Shown here: positions 10,670 to 10,987 of the stretch, piece after piece
How the letters are laid out: each line of letters begins with the position of its first letter
Numbering within the stretch: position 1 is the stretch's first letter
Origin: Acanthamoeba sp. SK_2022b
Taxonomy: Eukaryota; Discosea; Longamoebia; Acanthamoebidae
Direction: 5' to 3'
NCBI GenBank assembly: GCA_027943245.1
Contig: JANDJZ010000654.1
Location: 1 to 10,987, forward strand
Length of the DNA stretch: 10,987 nt
Notes under the pieces: model-generated
What the model was told of the DNA's origin: nothing
The model's database searches: none
What the model saw: only the letters and a program-made list of their open reading frames with translations
Made by a program: the position numbers and the translations under genes

Positions 10670-10982
10670 GATAGATGAGCGTTCACCCACGCGCTACTCG
10701 CGCACGCACGCACGCACGCATTACCTGGAGAGCAACGCGCACGACGGCGCGTACGGCAGCGTTCATGCCCTGCGCGTCGCCTCCGCTGGTGATGACGCCG
10801 ATGGCCTGACCCCAGCCGGGCTTGTTCTTACGCCTCTCGTCGTCCTCCTTGGCGGTGGCGTTACGCGAGGCCAGCTCCTTGAGCTGCATCTTCTCCCTCT
10901 GCTTGAGCAGGGTGAAGAACTCTTGCATTTGTCGGTGCTCGTGCGGCGATGAGGCCAGCAGGCTGGAAGAGGGCGAGCCCAT
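6665..10982 (-). CDS. PFK: ATP-dependent 6-phosphofructokinase, eukaryotic duplicated type (18 exons, 820 aa)
   Basis: Cytosolic glycolytic enzyme: fructose 6-phosphate + ATP to fructose 1,6-bisphosphate + ADP. Exons: 10982-10725, 10635-10534, 10407-10276, 10200-10080, 10003-9861, 9785-9588, 9469-9374, 9239-9111, 8914-8780, 8682-8586, 8458-8322, 8237-8148, 8024-7860, 7704-7538, 7449-7337, 7246-7165, 7036-6956, 6881-6665. The N-half is catalytic: [19 protein letters not shown] (62-80), [15 protein letters not shown] (157-161), [15 protein letters not shown] with the catalytic Asp region at 205-207, EVMGRHCG, and [13 protein letters not shown] (329-341). The C-half is regulatory: [41 protein letters not shown] (SNN replaces DND, so no catalysis), [26 protein letters not shown]. 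It ends with DQWW and a Ser-rich tail (795-820). Length is slightly above animal PFK (about 780), from a charged 60-residue N-terminal extension and this tail. Intron 11 is GC-AG. The 10982 ATG is the only one seen, but the window ends five nt upstream. The 3' end of exon 7 may be 9371. Confidence 0.97.
7045..7105. other. AT-rich island in PFK intron 16
   Basis: A/T-dominated sequence with AATAAATAAATA runs within intron 7037-7164, between the exons carrying PSPIDRI and [11 protein letters not shown]. No ORF or recognisable element. Confidence 0.8.
7738..7850. other. AT-rich island in PFK intron 13
   Basis: About 110 nt of A/T-rich sequence with repeated AAATAAATA-like strings fill intron 7705-7859, next to GC-rich exons on both sides. 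No coding potential. Confidence 0.85.
8077..8104. repeat. (CA)n microsatellite with one T interruption
   Basis: A CA run broken once by T at 8087, in PFK intron 12 (8025-8147), flanked by CGCGCG and an AG-rich stretch. Confidence 0.93.
8238..8321 (-). other. Probable GC-AG intron (PFK intron 11), 84 nt, no stop codon
   Basis: Upstream exon ends TSRAAPK and the next starts [10 protein letters not shown], matching the gap-free spacing of other PFKs (for example GTKRVLPGKYLEEIA in animals). The junction is AAG|GCACGC ... AACAG|GGC. There is no GT donor in usable position. The intron is 84 nt with no stop, so retention would add 28 residues rich in Arg, Thr, His and Cys, coming from a degenerate CA/CG repeat. 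Confidence 0.7.
8281..8320. repeat. Degenerate TG/CG-rich dinucleotide tract
   Basis: TGTGTGCATGTGCGTGTGCG-type impure microsatellite making up the 5' half of PFK intron 11 in transcript sense (CACGCACAC...). Confidence 0.85.
8495..8557. repeat. AT-rich palindrome nested in an inverted repeat, PFK intron 10
   Basis: A perfect 24-bp palindrome spans 8525-8548 (centre 8536/8537, arms beginning TAAACGTATAAT). Around it, AATAATAATT (8495-8504) is the exact reverse complement of AATTATTATT (8548-8557). The whole lies in intron 8459-8585 and could form a hairpin in RNA or a cruciform in DNA. Confidence 0.85.
8976..9043. repeat. (CCA)n trinucleotide repeat, about 22 units
   Basis: Pure CCA repeat in PFK intron 8 (8915-9110). 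In the transcript it is (GGT)n. The polyproline and polyglycine reading frames across it are not coding. Confidence 0.96.
9244..9360. other. AT-rich island in PFK intron 7
   Basis: A/T-dominated sequence filling almost all of intron 9240-9373, with poly-A and poly-T runs (for example around 9330-9350). No ORF of note; no target-site duplication is apparent. Confidence 0.82.
10639..10668. repeat. (CA)15 microsatellite abutting the PFK exon 2 acceptor
   Basis: On the minus strand this is (TG)n ending TGTGCAG|CGT, so the repeat directly forms the sequence in front of the 3' splice site of PFK intron 1. Confidence 0.95.
10702..10720. repeat. (GCAC)n short tandem repeat
   Basis: Four to five GCAC units right after the 5' splice site (GTAATGCGTGCG on the minus strand) of PFK intron 1. 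Confidence 0.85.
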
Positions 10983-10987
10983 CGTCA

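Noticed and set aside
6665..10982. Reading PFK as a pseudogene because of many stops and frame changes
   Set aside because: Every break coincides with a phase-matched splice site and the joined protein keeps all catalytic motifs over its full length.

Overview
The window is a stretch of intron-rich, GC-rich eukaryotic nuclear DNA. Exons are strongly GC-biased. Introns are short (about 65-200 nt) and carry (CA/GT)n microsatellites, homopolymer runs and AT-rich islands. Gene density, spliceosomal GT-AG introns and the gene types point to a free-living protist. My best guess is an Acanthamoeba-like amoebozoan, because a fused, duplicated-type ATP phosphofructokinase is known from amoebozoans (Dictyostelium) and opisthokonts. 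The taxon is inferred from style and not proven. No prokaryotic, viral, transposon, CRISPR, rRNA or tRNA signal was found.

Layout: (1) 74-1109, plus strand: an ARF-family small GTPase, missing its 5' end. (2) 1198-3571, minus strand: a ten-exon gene for a roughly 474-residue membrane protein with 12 predicted helices, possibly otopetrin-like. It converges with ARF, with 88 nt between the stop codons. (3) 3572-4442: an 871-nt gap with no gene I can support. (4) 4443-6267, minus strand: a three-exon gene for a 569-residue type I membrane glycoprotein with signal peptide, Ser/Pro-rich linker, one transmembrane helix and a short basic/acidic tail. (5) 6268-6664: intergenic. (6) 6665-10982, minus strand: an 18-exon, 820-codon eukaryotic 6-phosphofructokinase that fills the last 4.3 kb, complete from a plausible ATG to the stop.

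I rebuilt the gene models by hand by joining exons at GT-AG (once GC-AG) sites and checking codon phase at each junction. Every exon length given is phase-consistent. The genes do not form an obvious pathway: one acts in vesicle traffic, one in glycolysis, and two are membrane proteins. This is an ordinary chromosomal region and I do not see a new multi-gene system. The points most worth a second look are small-scale: a Gln-to-Pro change at the ARF catalytic position, a 22-nt switch II micro-exon, a GC-AG intron in PFK that would be in-frame if retained, a duplicated 3' splice site, and the dense microsatellite and palindrome content of the introns.
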